Assembly (NCBI RefSeq): GCF_000364625.1
Contig: NZ_KB822613.1
Location: 36,709-100,708, forward strand
Direction: 5' to 3'
DNA from: Pseudomonas thermotolerans DSM 14292
GTDB taxonomy: Bacteria; Pseudomonadota; Gammaproteobacteria; Pseudomonadales; Pseudomonadaceae
Length of the DNA: 64,000 bases
Positions 51,607-61,802 of this stretch are shown here, piece by piece. A model generated the notes under the pieces. The model made no database searches and was not told the DNA's origin. It saw nothing but the letters and a program-made list of their open reading frames with translations. Position numbers and translations under genes: made by a program. The stretch's first letter is position 1, and each line of letters opens with the position of its first letter.

Positions 51607-52485
51607 CTAGCCTGCAAGCTCTTCCAGCACCCGCCGCAAACCTTCGCGCCAGTCGGGCTGCCCGATGCCATGGTCTGCTTCAAGCCGGCTACAGCTCAGT
51701 ACCGACCAGGCCGGGCGCCGTGCCGGCGTCGGATAGTCGCTGGTGGAAATGGCGTCTACCCGCGGCAACCGCTCCAACAGCCCCATTTGTCCGGCCTGGC
51801 GGAATATCTCCACCGCGAAGTCGTGCCAGGAGCATGCCGGCGCGCCACTGAAATGGTAGATGCCCCACTGCAGATTGCCTTGGGAGCGATAAGAAGAGGC
51901 CAGTTGCCAGAGCGCATCTGCAATGCTGTCCGCCGGAGTCGGCCCACCATGCTGGTCCGCGACCACCCCCAGCTTGTCGCGTTCGCGCCCAAGCCGCAGC
52001 ATGGTCTTCACGAAGTTGTTGCCATGCGCGCCAAATACCCAGCTGGTGCGCAGAACCAAATGGCGGGGATGAATCTCGGCCAGCACCTGCTCCCCTGCCA
52101 GCTTGCTGGCGCCATAGACACCACTGGGCGCGGTTGGGTCGGTCTCCAGGTACGGCTGCTGCGCATCCCCGGCGAACACATAGTCGGTGGAAATATGCAG
52201 GATCGGAGCCCCGATTTCCGCCGCGGCCCTAGCCAGGTTGGCCACGCCATCCCGGTTCACCCGGTAGGCCTGCCCGGGTTCGCTTTCTGCCTTGTCCACG
52301 GCAGTGTAAGCCGCCGCGTTGATGATCAGCCGTGGCCGTAACTGCCGGAGGGTGGATTCGACCGAACCAGCATCGCCGATATCCAGCTCCGACGACCCCA
52401 GCCCCATGACCTCGAAACCGGACGGAGCCCGTCGCAACAGCTCATGACCGACCTGACCGCGAGCCCCGGTGATCAGAACCCGCAT
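51607..52485 (-). CDS. rmlD: dTDP-4-dehydrorhamnose reductase RmlD
   Basis: 292 residues, last enzyme of dTDP-L-rhamnose synthesis (NADPH-dependent reduction of dTDP-6-deoxy-L-lyxo-4-hexulose). Signature: VLITGARGQVGHELL, AAAYTAVDKAE, HISTDYVFAGD and GASKLAGEQ with the Tyr-x3-Lys (VYGASK). ATG preceded by AAGGAG inside the rmlC stop region, two bp after its stop. rmlD is downstream of rmlC in this operon, a different order from the rmlBDAC operon of P. aeruginosa. Confidence 0.96.
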   Translation of the reverse strand: MRVLITGARGQVGHELLRRAPSGFEVMGLGSSELDIGDAGSVESTLRQLRPRLIINAAAYTAVDKAESEPGQAYRVNRDGVANLARAAAEIGAPILHISTDYVFAGDAQQPYLETDPTAPSGVYGASKLAGEQVLAEIHPRHLVLRTSWVFGAHGNNFVKTMLRLGRERDKLGVVADQHGGPTPADSIADALWQLASSYRSQGNLQWGIYHFSGAPACSWHDFAVEIFRQAGQMGLLERLPRVDAISTSDYPTPARRPAWSVLSCSRLEADHGIGQPDWREGLRRVLEELAG

Positions 52486-52487
52486 GC

Positions 52488-53030
52488 TCACTTCTCCTTG
52501 CCCAGCAATTGGCGCAGGGTCGGATTGCGCAGATCCTTTTCCGATAGTTGCGGAGCCTCGATAGGCCAAGGGATGTTCACGTCAGGATCGTTCCAGATCA
52601 GGCCACCCTCGTCCTCGGGGAAGTACAGGTCCGTGCACTTGTACTGGAAATCGGCGACCTCGCTGAGCACGCAGAAGCCATGGGCATAGCCCGGCGGGAT
52701 CCACAGCTGGCGATGGTTCTCGTCCGTCAGCTCGACCCCTACGAATCTCCCGCAGGTCGGCGATGCCGGATCGATATCCACGGCCACGTCGTACACCGCG
52801 CCGCGGCTTACGCTCACCAGCTTGCCCTGTGGCCGGGTGCGCTGAAAATGCAGCCCCCGGAGCACACCACGCCGCGAGCGGGAATGATTGTCCTGCACGA
52901 AGGGAAGATCGATGCCAGCCTGCCGATAGCGCTCGATCTGGAAGGTTTCGAGGAAGAACCCACGGTGATCGCCGAAAACCTTCGGCTCGATGATCAATAC
53001 GCCAGGCAGCTCAGTTTCGATGACGTTCAT
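52488..53030 (-). CDS. rmlC: dTDP-4-dehydrorhamnose 3,5-epimerase RmlC
   Basis: 180-residue cupin. Family sequence: PKVFGDHRGFFLETFQIERY, FVQDNHSRSRRGVLRGLHFQ with catalytic His, GFCVLSEVADFQYKCTDLYF. It takes the RmlB product to dTDP-4-keto-L-rhamnose. Start ATG at 53030 (MNVIETELPG). It lies 71 bp after rmlA, a gap holding an apparent intrinsic terminator. Confidence 0.96.
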   Translation of the reverse strand: MNVIETELPGVLIIEPKVFGDHRGFFLETFQIERYRQAGIDLPFVQDNHSRSRRGVLRGLHFQRTRPQGKLVSVSRGAVYDVAVDIDPASPTCGRFVGVELTDENHRQLWIPPGYAHGFCVLSEVADFQYKCTDLYFPEDEGGLIWNDPDVNIPWPIEAPQLSEKDLRNPTLRQLLGKEK

Positions 53031-53049
53031 AACTCGGAAGCACAAAGAG

Positions 53050-53085
53050 ATAGAAAGAAAAAGCACCGGCCGGAAAGACCGGTGC
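53050..53085 (-). terminator. terminator or attenuator between rmlA and rmlC
   Basis: On the minus strand GCACCGG-TCTTTCCGG-CCGGTGC is followed by TTTTTCTTTCT. A Rho-independent terminator inside an operon suggests that rmlC-D and downstream genes are reached only by readthrough or from another promoter. Confidence 0.55.
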
Positions 53086-53101
53086 AATATGCATGCTTGG
53101 C

Positions 53102-53965
53102 CTACACCAGCAAACGCTTCAGGTACTGGCCGTAGCCCGTCTTGCCGAGCATCTCAGCCTGGCGTGCCAGCTCCTCACGGCTGAGCCAGCCCTGATGGAA
53201 GGCGATTTCCTCCAGACAGGCGACCTTCAAGCCCTGTCGTGCCTCGATGGTCTGCACGAAGTGGCTGGCCTCCATCAGGGAATCGTGCGTCCCGGTATCC
53301 AGCCAGGCAAAACCGCGCCCCAACAGGCTCACATGCAGCTCGCCGCGCTGGAGATAGGCGTTGTTCACGTCGGTGATTTCCAGCTCGCCACGGGCAGACG
53401 GTTTCACCTGCCTGGCGATCTCCACCACCGAGTTGTCGTAGAAATACAGCCCGGTAACCGCATAGTTCGATTTCGGCCGGGCAGGCTTCTCCTCGATGGA
53501 AATCGCCTTGCCGTTGGCATCGAACTCCACCACACCGAAGCGCTCGGGATCGTTCACGTGATAGCCGAATACCGTGGCGCCCTTCTCCCGGGCTGCAGCC
53601 TCGCGCAGCATCGCGCTGAAACCGTAACCGTAGAAGATGTTGTCCCCCAGAATCAGGCAGACGCTGCTGTCGCCAATGAACTCTTCCCCGATCAGGAAGG
53701 CCTGGGCCAGGCCATCGGGCGATGGCTGCTCCGCATAGGAAAGGGAAATGCCGAAATCCGAACCATCCCCCAGCAGCTTGCGGAAGTTGGGCAGATCGTC
53801 AGGCGTGGAGATGACCAGTATCTCCCGAATGCCGGCCAGCATCAGCACCGACAGCGGGTAATAGATCATCGGCTTGTCGTAGATCGGCAGCAGTTGCTTG
53901 GATACGCCTCGGGTAATGGGATGCAGCCGCGTACCTGATCCCCCGGCCAGAATGATCCCCTTCAT
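53102..53965 (-). CDS. rmlA: glucose-1-phosphate thymidylyltransferase RmlA
   Basis: 287 residues, forms dTDP-glucose from dTTP and glucose-1-phosphate. N-terminal [22 protein letters not shown] is the conserved nucleotide loop; further motifs are [33 protein letters not shown] and ITGLYFYD-like. First of the shared steps and allosterically controlled by dTDP-rhamnose in the family. Overlaps the rmlB stop by 4 bp (ATGA). Confidence 0.97.
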   Translation of the reverse strand: MKGIILAGGSGTRLHPITRGVSKQLLPIYDKPMIYYPLSVLMLAGIREILVISTPDDLPNFRKLLGDGSDFGISLSYAEQPSPDGLAQAFLIGEEFIGDSSVCLILGDNIFYGYGFSAMLREAAAREKGATVFGYHVNDPERFGVVEFDANGKAISIEEKPARPKSNYAVTGLYFYDNSVVEIARQVKPSARGELEITDVNNAYLQRGELHVSLLGRGFAWLDTGTHDSLMEASHFVQTIEARQGLKVACLEEIAFHQGWLSREELARQAEMLGKTGYGQYLKRLLV

Positions 53966-55041
53966 GCCTTGTCTCCCAAACGTGCAAGCCGATAGCTACC
54001 ATCCAGTACCCGCTCCCACCACTGGCGGTTGTCCAGGTACCAACGGACCGTCTTGCGTATCCCACTCTCGAAGGTTTCCTGCGGCTTCCAGCCCAGCTCG
54101 CGAGCGATTTTCGAAGCATCGATGGCATAGCGCCGGTCATGCCCTGGCCGATCCTTCACGAAAGTGATCAGCTCTCTATACGAACGCTTCTGTCCGCCAT
54201 CGTTCCAGGGGTGCATCTCGTCCAGAAGATCACAGATGGTCTCGACCACCTCGAGATTACGCTTCTCGTTGTGCCCGCCGATGTTGTAGGTCTCCCCCAC
54301 CTTGCCCCGGGTAACCACCTCGACCAGCGCTCGGGCATGGTCCTCCACATAGAGCCAGTCGCGAATCTGCGAACCGTCGCCATACACAGGCAGAGGCTTG
54401 CCGTGCAGGGCATTGAGGATCATGTGCGGGATCAGCTTCTCGGGAAAGTGGTAGGGACCGTAGTTGTTGGAGCAGTTCGTTACGATGGCCGGCAGCCCAT
54501 AGGTTCGATGCCAGGCGCGTACCAGGTGATCCGAGCTGGCCTTTGAGGCCGAATAGGGAGAACTGGGAGCGTATGGGGTGGTCTCGGTGAATAGATCGTC
54601 CGTGCCCTCCAGATCCCCATATACCTCATCGGTGGAAATATGATGGAAACGGAAGGCCGCCTTCGCTTCGCCCTCCAGAGTATTCCAATAGCGCCGCGCA
54701 GCCTCCAGCAACGTGTAGGTGCCAACGATATTGGTCTGAATAAAGTCAGCAGGCCCATCGATGGAGCGATCCACGTGGGACTCGGCTGCCAAGTGCATCA
54801 CCGCCGTCGGCTGGAATTCGCCAAAGGCCTTATCCAGTGCAACTGCATCGCAAATGTCTACCTGATAGAAGCGGTACCTGGGCGAATTGGCAATGGAGGA
54901 TAGCGACTCGAGATTTCCTGCATAGGTGAGCTTGTCAAGGTTGGCAACCTCGTGGCAGGTGTTTTCGATCAGATGGCGAATGACAGCCGAGCCGATGAAG
55001 CCGGCGCCGCCGGTGACGAGCACCTTTTTATTATCCAACAT
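53962..55041 (-). CDS. rmlB: dTDP-glucose 4,6-dehydratase RmlB
   Basis: 359-residue SDR. NAD motif [26 protein letters not shown] with the Thr-Asp-Glu catalytic triad and Tyr-x3-Lys in [11 protein letters not shown], then [13 protein letters not shown] and VEDHARAL. First rml enzyme in the operon; the upstream glycosyltransferase gene overlaps its start by 11 bp. Directly at its 5' side the sequence changes from GC-rich to AT-rich. Confidence 0.97.
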   Translation of the reverse strand: MLDNKKVLVTGGAGFIGSAVIRHLIENTCHEVANLDKLTYAGNLESLSSIANSPRYRFYQVDICDAVALDKAFGEFQPTAVMHLAAESHVDRSIDGPADFIQTNIVGTYTLLEAARRYWNTLEGEAKAAFRFHHISTDEVYGDLEGTDDLFTETTPYAPSSPYSASKASSDHLVRAWHRTYGLPAIVTNCSNNYGPYHFPEKLIPHMILNALHGKPLPVYGDGSQIRDWLYVEDHARALVEVVTRGKVGETYNIGGHNEKRNLEVVETICDLLDEMHPWNDGGQKRSYRELITFVKDRPGHDRRYAIDASKIARELGWKPQETFESGIRKTVRWYLDNRQWWERVLDGSYRLARLGDKA

Positions 55042-55819
55042 AATATTTTAGCGCATCAATTAAATGTATTCTTAGCGGCCGACTTTTAATTATTGCCAAA
55101 AGCCCCCCCTCACTGCATCTACGCCCATCCGCAAACACAGTACATCTTGGATCATATATAACTTCCCCACCATACTCATAAGCCTTCTTACATATCTCTA
55201 TATCCGCCATAAATAGGTAGTATTTTTTATTTAGACCACCTACAGCATCCCAGTACGATTTCCTAATTAATACACAAGAAGACTGAATCCAAGGAACAGC
55301 TTGCCTTCTAGATAAGTCGAAATCATCCAGAAGATATTTTGAAACGCTTTTTGCCCCCCAAGATGTTTTCCCAAGGACTGTTCTTTTGGAAGCAAGAGCA
55401 AAAAGCGACGGATAGCCTCTAACTATTCGAGGCATGCTGCCATCATCATTTATTTGCGCCGGCCCTACAATGTAGCAGGCCGGATCCTCAAAATTACTAT
55501 AAAGGCCGTATAATACACCCCGATCCTTAATTAGAATATCTGGATTCAGAAGAAGTATGGCATCTGCATCCGGCACACGCTTAGCAGCAAAATTAACCGC
55601 TGCGACATAGCCTATATTTCTCGGAGACTCCACCACCTCCACATTACAACCTTTAACCCCCTTCAGCACCGCAAAGTTGTCTGCGCAGCAGGAGTTATCA
55701 ATTATAGTTATAGTTATTTTTATTCCTTTCAAATCCTGCTCTTCAAGCAAACGAACTGACTCTACCACCCTAGGCGCCTTGAAATAATCAACAATAATTA
55801 TGTGGACAATACCATTCAT
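55031..55819 (-). CDS. glycosyltransferase family 2
   Basis: 262-residue GT-A type enzyme. [20 protein letters not shown] is the first strand, IDNSCC binds nucleotide, [15 protein letters not shown] and [12 protein letters not shown] carry the metal-binding DxD-like Asp-Pro-Asp. Family GT2 includes rhamnosyltransferases such as RfbF/WbbL, which fits the adjacent rml genes, but the acceptor cannot be told. Low GC, A/T-rich third positions unlike rmlB. Stop overlaps rmlB start. Confidence 0.9.
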   Translation of the reverse strand: MNGIVHIIIVDYFKAPRVVESVRLLEEQDLKGIKITITIIDNSCCADNFAVLKGVKGCNVEVVESPRNIGYVAAVNFAAKRVPDADAILLLNPDILIKDRGVLYGLYSNFEDPACYIVGPAQINDDGSMPRIVRGYPSLFALASKRTVLGKTSWGAKSVSKYLLDDFDLSRRQAVPWIQSSCVLIRKSYWDAVGGLNKKYYLFMADIEICKKAYEYGGEVIYDPRCTVFADGRRCSEGGLLAIIKSRPLRIHLIDALKYYVG

Positions 55820-55928
55820 ACGAGACCATCACCCCAGAACAAGGATTCCATAACACCAATAAGAAAGAAGAACAGAACAACTCACAATAAAAACACGCCA
55901 CAAGCAGAATATCTGCAGCCCCACCAAA

Positions 55929-57107
55929 CTACCGAGCCGAAACCAATCTAACCTTAAAAAAGAACAAAACCATAAGCCCAAGCAAAAAATAATAACGCGC
56001 CAAAAGCTTTAAAGTTAATAACACATCGCCATTCGATAGCATAGTTACGGTAAAGGTAAGACCGTAAAAAAAGAAAAGCGATGAAACTCCGCCCGAGCGT
56101 AGCGCCCTAAACCAAAAAGAAAGCCACCCGCCCAATACAATTGGATAAATTATTACCCCTGGCAGCCCCCATAGAATCAACGCATTACCAATTAATGATG
56201 GCGGAATTGAGCCACCAACAAATTCGTACCCAAAGAGAACACTACCCACAATAGATCCGAGATAGTTTACAAACAGAAAATCCCCATTAACCAAGGAAAT
56301 ATTTATGTACCCCCTCAAATAATCCAAATGATATGCAACAAGAGCAAAACAATCAAAAATCGCAAACTCAGGAGAACTCAAGAGTTGTTGAAAACCAAGA
56401 TCATCAGAGTATGTCGATATTCGATACCAAACCATGGAGACAAATGCAAAAATCAGGAATACTGAAAGTGACACTATTACCCTATAGCTAATATTCCTAA
56501 TATTAAAATTCCAATAATAAACCAAAGGAATAACCGCCAAGAGAATTACTGAACGCCTAGACAAGATAATAAACGGCAAACAATAGAGCAATATTAGAGC
56601 CCCTCCAATAAATTGGACCTTCAAAACTGCCGAACTTTGAGTCTCCAGAAGATAGCAAATATAAACATGGATTGGCACAATAGCCAACCCCATAAGTCCG
56701 TAAAAAAGCCCAAGATTAAGCTCTAGTACATGAGATGCAACTGCCGCCTGATTTTTCAACAAGGCGGAAACGCCTCCAAACCGTGAAGCTATAACATAAA
56801 AAGACAAGTAACATACAACAAGCGCTATAATCACCGATAAATTAATCAATACTTTGTTCTGGACACCCACTCGAGGAAAAGCCTCAACCTTAAAACCAGA
56901 ACCAAATAAACTTGAAATCTTATATGAAACAACCATTAATAGAAAAAATAAAGCCCCGCAGATCAATGCAAAAAAAGCATAATCTACAGGAAGCTCCCAG
57001 CGTAATACATCCGGATAAAAAAGAGAATACACCCCCTTAAAAAAGAATCTAATGACAAAATATGCCAGAATAATTGACAAAGGACTAAACAGCACACGAT
57101 TAAGCAT
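55929..57107 (-). CDS. wzy: O-antigen polymerase-like membrane protein (Wzy candidate)
   Basis: 392 residues with about 11-12 strongly hydrophobic helices and a large periplasmic loop after midway (FQQLLSSPEFAIFDCFALVAYHLDY). No strong sequence motif exists for Wzy; the call rests on topology, low GC and place among Wzx and glycosyltransferases. Start ATG (MLNRVLFSPLS) overlaps the downstream end of the GT4 gene by 8 bp. Confidence is limited by the family's divergence. Confidence 0.75.
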   Translation of the reverse strand: MLNRVLFSPLSIILAYFVIRFFFKGVYSLFYPDVLRWELPVDYAFFALICGALFFLLMVVSYKISSLFGSGFKVEAFPRVGVQNKVLINLSVIIALVVCYLSFYVIASRFGGVSALLKNQAAVASHVLELNLGLFYGLMGLAIVPIHVYICYLLETQSSAVLKVQFIGGALILLYCLPFIILSRRSVILLAVIPLVYYWNFNIRNISYRVIVSLSVFLIFAFVSMVWYRISTYSDDLGFQQLLSSPEFAIFDCFALVAYHLDYLRGYINISLVNGDFLFVNYLGSIVGSVLFGYEFVGGSIPPSLIGNALILWGLPGVIIYPIVLGGWLSFWFRALRSGGVSSLFFFYGLTFTVTMLSNGDVLLTLKLLARYYFLLGLMVLFFFKVRLVSAR

Positions 57108-58230
57108 CTAAAACCTTCTCATAAAGTTTAAAATACCTACCTGCAATTACATCCCAACTATAATTTGACTCGATGTGCGCGTCAGCGAAAAGATTGTTAC
57201 GCGGTGCATCATATGCGCGGACAATCGCCTCCCTAATTGAGCTGATATCACCAGGAGAACAAAACTCTGCAATACCATCAAAATATTCTCTTACTGGCGG
57301 GCAGTCGCCAACAACCAGATTGTTTCCAAAAAGACCTGCCTCAAGGCTTACCAGTCCAGGAGTTTCCAGCCAACTGGGCAATACATGCATATGACTAAGC
57401 CTATATAGCGAGGAAAGCTCTTCTTGACTAAAACCTCGGCCCAAATGGATAACATTCTTTAAACCAAGAATTTCCTTTTTAACTTCATGAAAATAATCCT
57501 GATGCAGAGGCGCCGGCTTTCCGACAATCAAAAGATTAACTTCAGTACCCTTTACAGCCTTAACCAGGTTCAAAATATTTTTACGCTCATCAATACGAGC
57601 GATGCAAAGCGCAAACTTCTCCCACGGGACCCCCGCCTCCCTAGCTATTTCTGCCTTAAGTGGTATATCTTTCAGAGCAAGATTCACACCATTAGGAATA
57701 ACCGAGATATTCGAAGGATCTATTGGAAATCTATCTTTAAGATAATCAGCTTCCGCGCTAGAGTTAGGAATTAATGCAGCACTTAACGCGGAGGCAGCAA
57801 CAATATTATCGAAATGAGATCCACGAATGGAGGCCCACAGCGTAGAAAACTCTTGAACGCCCCTAGCCACCCGCGCAACATCCTTAATAATATTGGATCT
57901 ACTCTTAAAGCTTTTTTCAATGAACCGCTTTAATCCCGTTCTGGCCAAATTATTTATTTCGGAAAAGTCAGCAATTATCGGAGAAAGCACAGCTTTCTTT
58001 GAGTACTTTGCACACAGCCTAAGCTGTTGCACCGTTTCCGAAGAACGCTGGAGATTATAAACATGCGCAATATCGCACCACGGGAGTTGCTCTTTTATTT
58101 CATCGACTCCAGCGACATACTTAACCTCATGCCCCATAGACTCAAGAGATCTTCCCACCGAAATCATCTGTACAACATCGCCGCCAAGATTAGTCCGCCA
58201 ATCATAGCGATTAATTTTTAATATCTTCAC
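57100..58230 (-). CDS. glycosyltransferase family 4
   Basis: 376-residue GT-B enzyme. N-terminal [21 protein letters not shown] carries the GGD/GG acceptor-loop, and the C-terminal donor domain has IARIDERKNILNLVKA, VLPSWLETPGLVSLEAG (the E-x7-E GT4 motif). Sugar transferred unknown. AT-rich, overlapping the next gene by 20 bp. Confidence 0.92.
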   Translation of the reverse strand: MKILKINRYDWRTNLGGDVVQMISVGRSLESMGHEVKYVAGVDEIKEQLPWCDIAHVYNLQRSSETVQQLRLCAKYSKKAVLSPIIADFSEINNLARTGLKRFIEKSFKSRSNIIKDVARVARGVQEFSTLWASIRGSHFDNIVAASALSAALIPNSSAEADYLKDRFPIDPSNISVIPNGVNLALKDIPLKAEIAREAGVPWEKFALCIARIDERKNILNLVKAVKGTEVNLLIVGKPAPLHQDYFHEVKKEILGLKNVIHLGRGFSQEELSSLYRLSHMHVLPSWLETPGLVSLEAGLFGNNLVVGDCPPVREYFDGIAEFCSPGDISSIREAIVRAYDAPRNNLFADAHIESNYSWDVIAGRYFKLYEKVLDA

Positions 58231-59338
58231 TAATTACACCTTTTGAAATAAGTAATGACTCTAATCGTGAGCAGGACGGAGGGGCAGAATATATGGAGGG
58301 ATCATATGAAGGAGGCATCCCAAGCTTACTAACAAGCTCTTTGGCACTTCGGGATAAATAAAAGGGCAAATTTTCTATATCAATGTAAAGCCCCCCCCGC
58401 TCAGATGTATAACTTTCAAGATCGGGGCAATACAGATGTATAGGCCTACCTGTTATTGCATAATCAAAAGCTATCGACGAATAGTCAGTTATTAGCGCGT
58501 CAAAATCTTGAAGGGCAGAATAAACATCCTCAAAAGAGTTCGCATTAATTATATTCCCCTCAAAAAAACCATCTGGCAACTTACCGAAATCAAAAGGATG
58601 TAGCCTTATATACAGTACAGAGTCTTTAAGGCCTCGAAACTCCGCTTTTAAATCTTCACAAGCTCGCTCTATTGAAACCCCTTCGGATCTGTAAGTGGGA
58701 GCATACAGGTATTTTTTTCGCCCATCTGCCCTCTCCAAACCTTGCTGCGCTAAAGCTGAATTCCTAGGTAGACCATTTACGATTATCTTATCCTCTCCAT
58801 ATCGCAACGAGCTCTTAAAGAAATCTTTAAAATAATCTGATGCAACCAATATATAATCCCAGCGGTCATATGGTGTCTTTAATTTAAACGCATGGTATTT
58901 ACTCAACCATTTTAGATCCTGAGGAGAGTCATACCCCATCTTCTTAATAGGCGAACCATGCCAAAGATTTACCAGGGAAGATCTTTTGGGTATGTACCAA
59001 CCAATATCTCGCTCCGAATGAGTAAAGAAAAACCTACGGCACTGTTTTAATGCCTTGTAATACTCTTTTGTACCATAAGTCAGGAACCTATCGGAGAACT
59101 TGGAGTCCACTGGTGAAGTAAATTTTAAGCCGTCAGCAACAACATAAAATGCATTATATCCCTCCCCCACCATGTACTCAAAAAAATACTTTGCATTATC
59201 TTTATAACCCTGATTGTAACTTGAAAAAATTATACTATTCTTGAAACGCTTGTCCCTTGCAGCAAAAAGAATTTTTGCCCAGGAAACAAATATACAAAGC
59301 GCCTTGATTATATAACTTCTGAGGTTAACCATACGCAT
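58211..59338 (-). CDS. CDP-glycerol glycerophosphotransferase-like protein (TagB/TagF family)
   Basis: About 375 residues. The Glyphos_transf domain (PF04464) has its hallmarks: [39 protein letters not shown] and [18 protein letters not shown]. In Gram-positive bacteria these transfer glycerol- or ribitol-phosphate from CDP-polyols to wall teichoic acids; some Gram-negative capsule loci carry them too. Starts possible at GTG 59350, ATG 59338 or ATG 59332; the ATGs are favoured, overlapping wecB's end. A weak N-terminal hydrophobic segment (residues about 8-24, [17 protein letters not shown]) may associate with the membrane. Confidence 0.9.
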   Translation of the reverse strand: MRMVNLRSYIIKALCIFVSWAKILFAARDKRFKNSIIFSSYNQGYKDNAKYFFEYMVGEGYNAFYVVADGLKFTSPVDSKFSDRFLTYGTKEYYKALKQCRRFFFTHSERDIGWYIPKRSSLVNLWHGSPIKKMGYDSPQDLKWLSKYHAFKLKTPYDRWDYILVASDYFKDFFKSSLRYGEDKIIVNGLPRNSALAQQGLERADGRKKYLYAPTYRSEGVSIERACEDLKAEFRGLKDSVLYIRLHPFDFGKLPDGFFEGNIINANSFEDVYSALQDFDALITDYSSIAFDYAITGRPIHLYCPDLESYTSERGGLYIDIENLPFYLSRSAKELVSKLGMPPSYDPSIYSAPPSCSRLESLLISKGVISEDIKN

Positions 59339-60458
59339 TAATAATCGCACTTATAATCTTGGCACAAGCATTGCCATCACCGAAAGGACTACTAGCGTTA
59401 CTCATTGCTTCATAAGCTTCTGTATCTACCAACAACTCTTCAACTGCCTCTACTATCCTGCTTCGATCGGTCCCAACCAACCTCACAGTACCCGACGACA
59501 CCGCCTCTGGCCTTTCGGTGGTATCTCTCATTACCAATACGGGCTTGCCTAATGCCGGCGCCTCCTCTTGGATTCCCCCTGAGTCAGTAAGAATTATATG
59601 TGCCCTCTTCATTAAGCATACAAACGGCAAATAATCTAATGGTTCTATGAGGTGTATATTCTGAATCCCTTTTAATAGCTCATGCACTGGCCTCCTAACA
59701 TTTGGATTAAAATGTACTGGGTATACAATGTCTATCTCCTTATGGCGACGAGCAATTTCAGCAAGTGCTTCACATATTTTCCTGAAGCCTTCTCCAAAAC
59801 TCTCCCTTCTGTGACCAGTAACTAATAATACTTGCCGCTCGTCATTTAGGAAGCCTAGGGGAAGCGAGGCTTGATCAAATAAAGAAGAATCGCGTTCTAA
59901 CTTTTTAATTACGTCTAAAAGAGCATCAATTACTGTATTGCCAGTCACATATATCTTATTTTCTGGAACTCCCTCACGCACGAGATTGTATTTAGCAGCC
60001 TCTGTAGGAGCAAAATGCAAGTCCGCGAGGGTAGTTGTCAGCTTTCGATTTGCCTCTTCCGGCCAAGGTGAAAAAATATTCCCAGTTCTAAGCCCTGCTT
60101 CAACGTGCCCGACAGGAATTTGCTGATAATACGCCGCCAACGCTCCTGATAATGTTGAAGCGGTATCCCCATGCACTAAAACCAAATCGGGTTTGAATTC
60201 ATAAAAAACAGATTTGATTTTTTGCAGAATTTCCGTAGTTATATCAGTCAGATCTTGGCCTGGCCGCATAACCGCCAAGTCAAACTCTGGCTCTATCGAG
60301 AATATTTTTAAAACTTGATCAAGCATTTCCCGATGCTGACCAGTCACACATACCTTTGCTTCAAACCTGCTATCTGCCTCTAATGCTTTAACCAGAGGCG
60401 CCATCTTGATCGCCTCGGGCCTTGTACCAAAAACGGATAGCACCCTTAACTTCTTCAC
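59325..60458 (-). CDS. wecB: UDP-N-acetylglucosamine 2-epimerase (non-hydrolysing) WecB
   Basis: 377 residues, forming UDP-ManNAc from UDP-GlcNAc. Sequence hallmarks: [62 protein letters not shown] and [18 protein letters not shown]. No UDP-ManNAc dehydrogenase (WecC) follows in the window, so ManNAc itself, or a gene outside, may use it. The downstream gene starts inside its last codons. Confidence 0.95.
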   Translation of the reverse strand: MKKLRVLSVFGTRPEAIKMAPLVKALEADSRFEAKVCVTGQHREMLDQVLKIFSIEPEFDLAVMRPGQDLTDITTEILQKIKSVFYEFKPDLVLVHGDTASTLSGALAAYYQQIPVGHVEAGLRTGNIFSPWPEEANRKLTTTLADLHFAPTEAAKYNLVREGVPENKIYVTGNTVIDALLDVIKKLERDSSLFDQASLPLGFLNDERQVLLVTGHRRESFGEGFRKICEALAEIARRHKEIDIVYPVHFNPNVRRPVHELLKGIQNIHLIEPLDYLPFVCLMKRAHIILTDSGGIQEEAPALGKPVLVMRDTTERPEAVSSGTVRLVGTDRSRIVEAVEELLVDTEAYEAMSNASSPFGDGNACAKIISAIINAYG

Positions 60459-60501
60459 AACCTAGACTCCATCAAAAATACGCAGCAAACCTGCATGCAC
60501 A

Positions 60502-61779
60502 TTAAACATTCTTGATACGGTTTATTAGCATTTTAACCTTAACCCCCCGATACCCCAAAACAAAAATCTCCACCAACAGAACCGAAACAGCAACCGGCGA
60601 TGCTTCTACCCAACCGAAAAACCAAATAAAAACTAACAAGACAATTTGCAGAACGCCCGCAAACATCACGCTCAAATTTGCTGAGCGCGTATCCCCCATA
60701 GCACCAAGGAACGGGTAGCCCATTAGAACAGATGGCGTCGTCACACAAAACGCAATCATAAAGATCACCAAGACTGAATAACTCTCCGAAAAACCTTGCC
60801 CAAAAAAAAGCATCAAGAGCCAGTCTCCAAATAAAAGACCAAATGACAAACCAAGCAGGCTAATAGCCACAGCACATTTCATTATTTTAAAAAAAAGTGG
60901 AATGTTTTTTGTCCTGGTCATATATGGGTAGAGTGCTTGTGAAATTGGTTGGAACAGTGCCTGGGCCCCTTTGTAAAGCTGCTCGGCAGCAGAATAATGC
61001 GCAACGGCAACTGGAGTAGAAATCAGCCCCAAAAAAAACGCTCCACCTGCTGTATACGTAGCGACGGCAGCACGCGACCAGAAAAACTCAATAGACTCGG
61101 TAAATATAGCTTTTGTAAAGCCCCATTCTGGCAGCAAAGGAGAATATCCAAGCCTAACCATGAAACCTATTGCGACTACCGCCCCTAAAACTTGAGCAAC
61201 TCCATTGGCAATAGCAACCCATAGATAGTCATCAGGAGTACTTACGAATAATATAGCTAGCAGCACGTAGGAGCTTCGCGCTAAGACGACAAACAGGGTT
61301 ATAAACCCCATTTTCTCCATTCCTTGGAAAAACCAAATTGGCTGAAAAGTCTGCCCAACAATTGGTATCAACAAAAGCCAGAAGAAGCTGGCGTATTCTC
61401 CGTATTTCTGATCCTGGAAGTACAAAAAGAAGAAAAACAGTGCGCCAACCGGCACTAGAAGAAACAATTTACAAAGATGAACCGCACCAATGATCTTCCT
61501 AACAAATTCCCTGTTTGTCTGATGGCTGGCTATCTGGCGCGTTGCTGATAAGTTAAAGCCGAAATCGGTGATGATGCAGGCTATTTGCACCATCGCCAAA
61601 CCGAAAGCCACTACCCCATATAAAGAGACGCCGAGCATTCGAGTCAAAAACGGTATTATCAGAAAAGGCAAAATATAGTTTGCCAATTGCAGTGCGAACA
61701 GAGCCCCCGTGTTTGATATAAGTTTATTCTTAGCGCTCAAAGTCTCACCTACTCTAGATGCCATTGAATGAGCGGCCAT
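60502..61779 (-). CDS. wzx: O-antigen flippase Wzx
   Basis: 425 residues with about 12 membrane helices (LFALQLANYILPFLIIPFL, VALGLAMVQIACIITDFG-like). Belongs to the polysaccharide transporter family (MVF); translocates undecaprenyl-linked repeats. The conserved start KLISNTGALFALQLANY is at residue 19, so the true start may be a downstream codon: ATG at 61764 or TTG near 61740 preceded by GTAGGTGAG. AT-rich like its neighbours. Its position just before the fusion gene in transcription order marks the wzx-wzy class of O-antigen locus. Confidence 0.9.
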   Translation of the reverse strand: MAAHSMASRVGETLSAKNKLISNTGALFALQLANYILPFLIIPFLTRMLGVSLYGVVAFGLAMVQIACIITDFGFNLSATRQIASHQTNREFVRKIIGAVHLCKLFLLVPVGALFFFFLYFQDQKYGEYASFFWLLLIPIVGQTFQPIWFFQGMEKMGFITLFVVLARSSYVLLAILFVSTPDDYLWVAIANGVAQVLGAVVAIGFMVRLGYSPLLPEWGFTKAIFTESIEFFWSRAAVATYTAGGAFFLGLISTPVAVAHYSAAEQLYKGAQALFQPISQALYPYMTRTKNIPLFFKIMKCAVAISLLGLSFGLLFGDWLLMLFFGQGFSESYSVLVIFMIAFCVTTPSVLMGYPFLGAMGDTRSANLSVMFAGVLQIVLLVFIWFFGWVEASPVAVSVLLVEIFVLGYRGVKVKMLINRIKNV

Positions 61780-61802
61780 AGGCCACGGCCGCCCCTGCAG
61801 CT

